Below are positions 62,850 through 64,000 of a DNA stretch of 64,000 nt, piece by piece (positions within the stretch are counted from its first letter, which is position 1; each line of letters begins with the position of its first letter). The notes beneath the pieces were generated by a model, which was not told the origin of the DNA, did not search any database, and saw nothing but the letters and a program-made list of their open reading frames with translations. This DNA comes from Opitutaceae bacterium (lineage in GTDB: Bacteria > Verrucomicrobiota > Verrucomicrobiia > Opitutales > Opitutaceae), in assembly GCA_030693515.1 (NCBI GenBank), contig JAUYAK010000093.1:99325-163324 (forward strand), in the 5' to 3' direction. The position numbers and the translations under genes are program-made.

Positions 62850-63809
62850 ATGCCCCGCCTCGCCGGCCTTTTTCTCGCCACCGCCCTCGCGCTGCACGCC
62901 GCCACGCCCAACGCCGCGCCGCAGGGCGAAGAGCTGCTGCTGCTCGACAACGGCACCGTGCGCGTCGGCATCGACCGCGCCAAGGGCGGCGCGATCACGT
63001 GGCTCTCGTCGGCCGCTTATCCGCGGAATCTCGTCAACTACGCCGACCCCGGCCGGCTCATCCAGCAGTCGTATTACGCGGGCCAAGTCCTCGACCGCCG
63101 CGCCGACGGCCAGAGCAAGTCGTGGAGCCCGTGGGCTTGGAATCCCATCCAGGGCGGCGGCGTCGGCTCGTGGGCGCGCGTGACGGAGTTTCGCCGCCTC
63201 GACGAGCACACACTCTTCGCCGAGACGATTCCCAACCTCTGGGACATGCCGAGCGAGCCGGCCGCGGCGGTGATGCGGCAGTGGACCGCGTTTGAGCCGG
63301 GCCAGCCCGACGTCGTGGTCGTGCGCTGTGAATTTGTGGCCCGGCGCGAGGCCGACGACCGCTGGGGTCCGGCGCTGCCGCGGCACCAGGAAGTGCCCGC
63401 GTGCTATTTCACGCGCAATTTTTCCACGGTAAAAAGCTACCTCGGCGACGGCGCATGGCGCACCGAAACGCAGCCGCCGGGCCCGCCGTGGGGCAAAGCC
63501 CGCCCGCCGCGCGCCGCGATGGCCTTTTTCGCCGCGGGCGGCGCGGGTGTGGCCGTCTTCAGCCCGGCGGCGACGCAACACTGGAATTTCGGCCCGCACG
63601 GCGGCGGCGCGACCGACCAGCCCGCCGCCGGTCCGTGCATGCACGTCGCCCCCATCGATCGCGTGGCGCTCGGGCCGCGCTCGACCTACCGGTTCCGCTA
63701 CTGGATCGTGCTCGGCACCGAACCGCAGATTGCGGCCCGGCTCGACGAGCTGTGGAAGAAATACTCCGGCGAGCGCGCGCAACTCAGCGAAGCGGGCGAG
63801 GCGCGCTGA
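62850..63809 (+). CDS. Secreted protein of unknown function
   Basis: 319 residues with a signal peptide (about 1-20, ending LALHAA). Mostly beta, with features like VRVGIDRAKGGAITWLSSA, GRLIQQSYYAG, SWSPWAWNPIQGG and TYRFRYWIVLGTEP. The opening (a domain deriving from DNG.VRVGID..GGAI) recalls galactose-mutarotase-fold domains of secreted glycan enzymes, but I cannot assign it. It starts 23 bases after the alcohol dehydrogenase stop and may be part of the same transcript. Confidence 0.7.
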   Translation: MPRLAGLFLATALALHAATPNAAPQGEELLLLDNGTVRVGIDRAKGGAITWLSSAAYPRNLVNYADPGRLIQQSYYAGQVLDRRADGQSKSWSPWAWNPIQGGGVGSWARVTEFRRLDEHTLFAETIPNLWDMPSEPAAAVMRQWTAFEPGQPDVVVVRCEFVARREADDRWGPALPRHQEVPACYFTRNFSTVKSYLGDGAWRTETQPPGPPWGKARPPRAAMAFFAAGGAGVAVFSPAATQHWNFGPHGGGATDQPAAGPCMHVAPIDRVALGPRSTYRFRYWIVLGTEPQIAARLDELWKKYSGERAQLSEAGEAR

Positions 63810-63860
63810 AGGCGCGCCTTTGCAGGCTCGCGCCATCAATGGTCGGCCGCCGGCAGCCCG

Positions 63861-63878
63861 TAGGGCGGGTCTGTGACC
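63861..63878. repeat. Single decayed arm of the GGGCGGGTC repeat
   Basis: TAGGGCGGGTCTGTGACC matches the first 18 bases of the arms at 33371 and 54361; the expected CGCCCT and the second arm are missing. The rest of 63810-64000 is GC-rich with a GGCGC hairpin near 63896-63925 and no supported gene. Confidence 0.6.
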
Positions 63879-64000
63879 ACAGCCATCCCATAAGCGGCGG
63901 AGGCGGGCGCGGAAGCGCCGCCGCCCCGAGCGGGGCGCGCGGGAAAGGCGCGGGAGGCCAATGCAGGATTTTGGTGCTGGGTCCGTGAAGCGGCGAGAAA

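Noticed and set aside
63961..64000. Start of another gene (ATG at about 63961)
   Set aside because: Only 13 codons before the window ends; no recognisable N-terminus.

Overview
The window is high-GC bacterial DNA with the signature of the PVC superphylum, most likely a verrucomicrobium close to Opitutaceae. The basis is family content rather than a marker gene. It has a DUF1501 plus PSCyt1/DUF1549/DUF1553 cytochrome pair, DUF1080 and DUF6797-type proteins, several FG-GAP and PQQ beta-propeller proteins, a TonB-dependent receptor with no SusD partner, and several Gfo/Idh/MocA and sugar isomerase genes. Housekeeping genes (tilS, serS, def, rimO, mpl) are scattered among them. Many starts lack a purine-rich Shine-Dalgarno and are preceded instead by a pyrimidine run such as TTTTCCC. 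No tRNA, rRNA or CRISPR array was seen.

Layout. 1-1600 (minus): tilS (cut by the window edge) and serS, overlapping. 1677-4848 (minus): an aldolase/short-chain dehydrogenase fusion of the RhaD type behind an AraC/XylR-type regulator. 4949-27918 (plus): fifteen co-directional genes, mostly overlapping or separated by tens of bases. They encode a decarboxylating dehydrogenase, a secreted DUF1080 hydrolase, a cyclase-family hydrolase, an MFS carrier, a Gfo/Idh oxidoreductase, a predicted glycosidase, a TonB receptor and a beta-helix-like secreted protein. These are followed by an overlapping trio (FG-GAP propeller, membrane PQQ propeller, and a PEP-synthase-like phosphotransferase fused to a DUF106/EMC3-like membrane domain). 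The run ends with a VOC protein, a glycosidase-Kelch fusion, a DUF5060 glycosidase and a secreted EEP phosphodiesterase. The theme is plant or algal polysaccharide use; the PEP-synthase/DUF106 fusion is the most unusual item.

27919-29731 is a patch of inverted repeats, a DUF2975 gene, an HD-domain gene stump and two small lower-GC ORFs. 29732-39579 holds a cytochrome c/DUF6797 protein, a rhamnogalacturonan-acetylesterase-like SGNH hydrolase, a beta-lactamase-fold hydrolase, a thioredoxin/PDZ protein and a coiled-coil/membrane pair. 39641-41881 has peptide deformylase, an oxidoreductase and a cobalamin adenosyltransferase. 41967-44742 has an FG-GAP protein and then a recombination scar: a flavodoxin-like stump, a PAP2 gene and a broken IS481 transposase. 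44743-54329 carries a 32-residue basic protein, rimO, an orphan histidine kinase, an HtrA-type protease with a protease-dead partner, mpl, a glycerate-dehydrogenase-like enzyme and a four-carbon acid-sugar kinase. 54486-59239 (minus) is the DUF1501/DUF1553 pair. 59371-62827 (plus) looks like an L-fucose or L-galactose oxidation module: TIM-barrel isomerase, FucU mutarotase, L-galactose-dehydrogenase-like aldo/keto reductase and zinc alcohol dehydrogenase. A secreted unknown follows.

Inverted-repeat elements of several families sit between genes at about 28.0, 28.2, 33.4, 36.4, 41.3, 41.9, 54.4, 61.7 and 63.9 kb, and one lies inside the start of the DUF1501 gene. Long antisense ORFs opposite the real genes are GC artefacts and are not listed.
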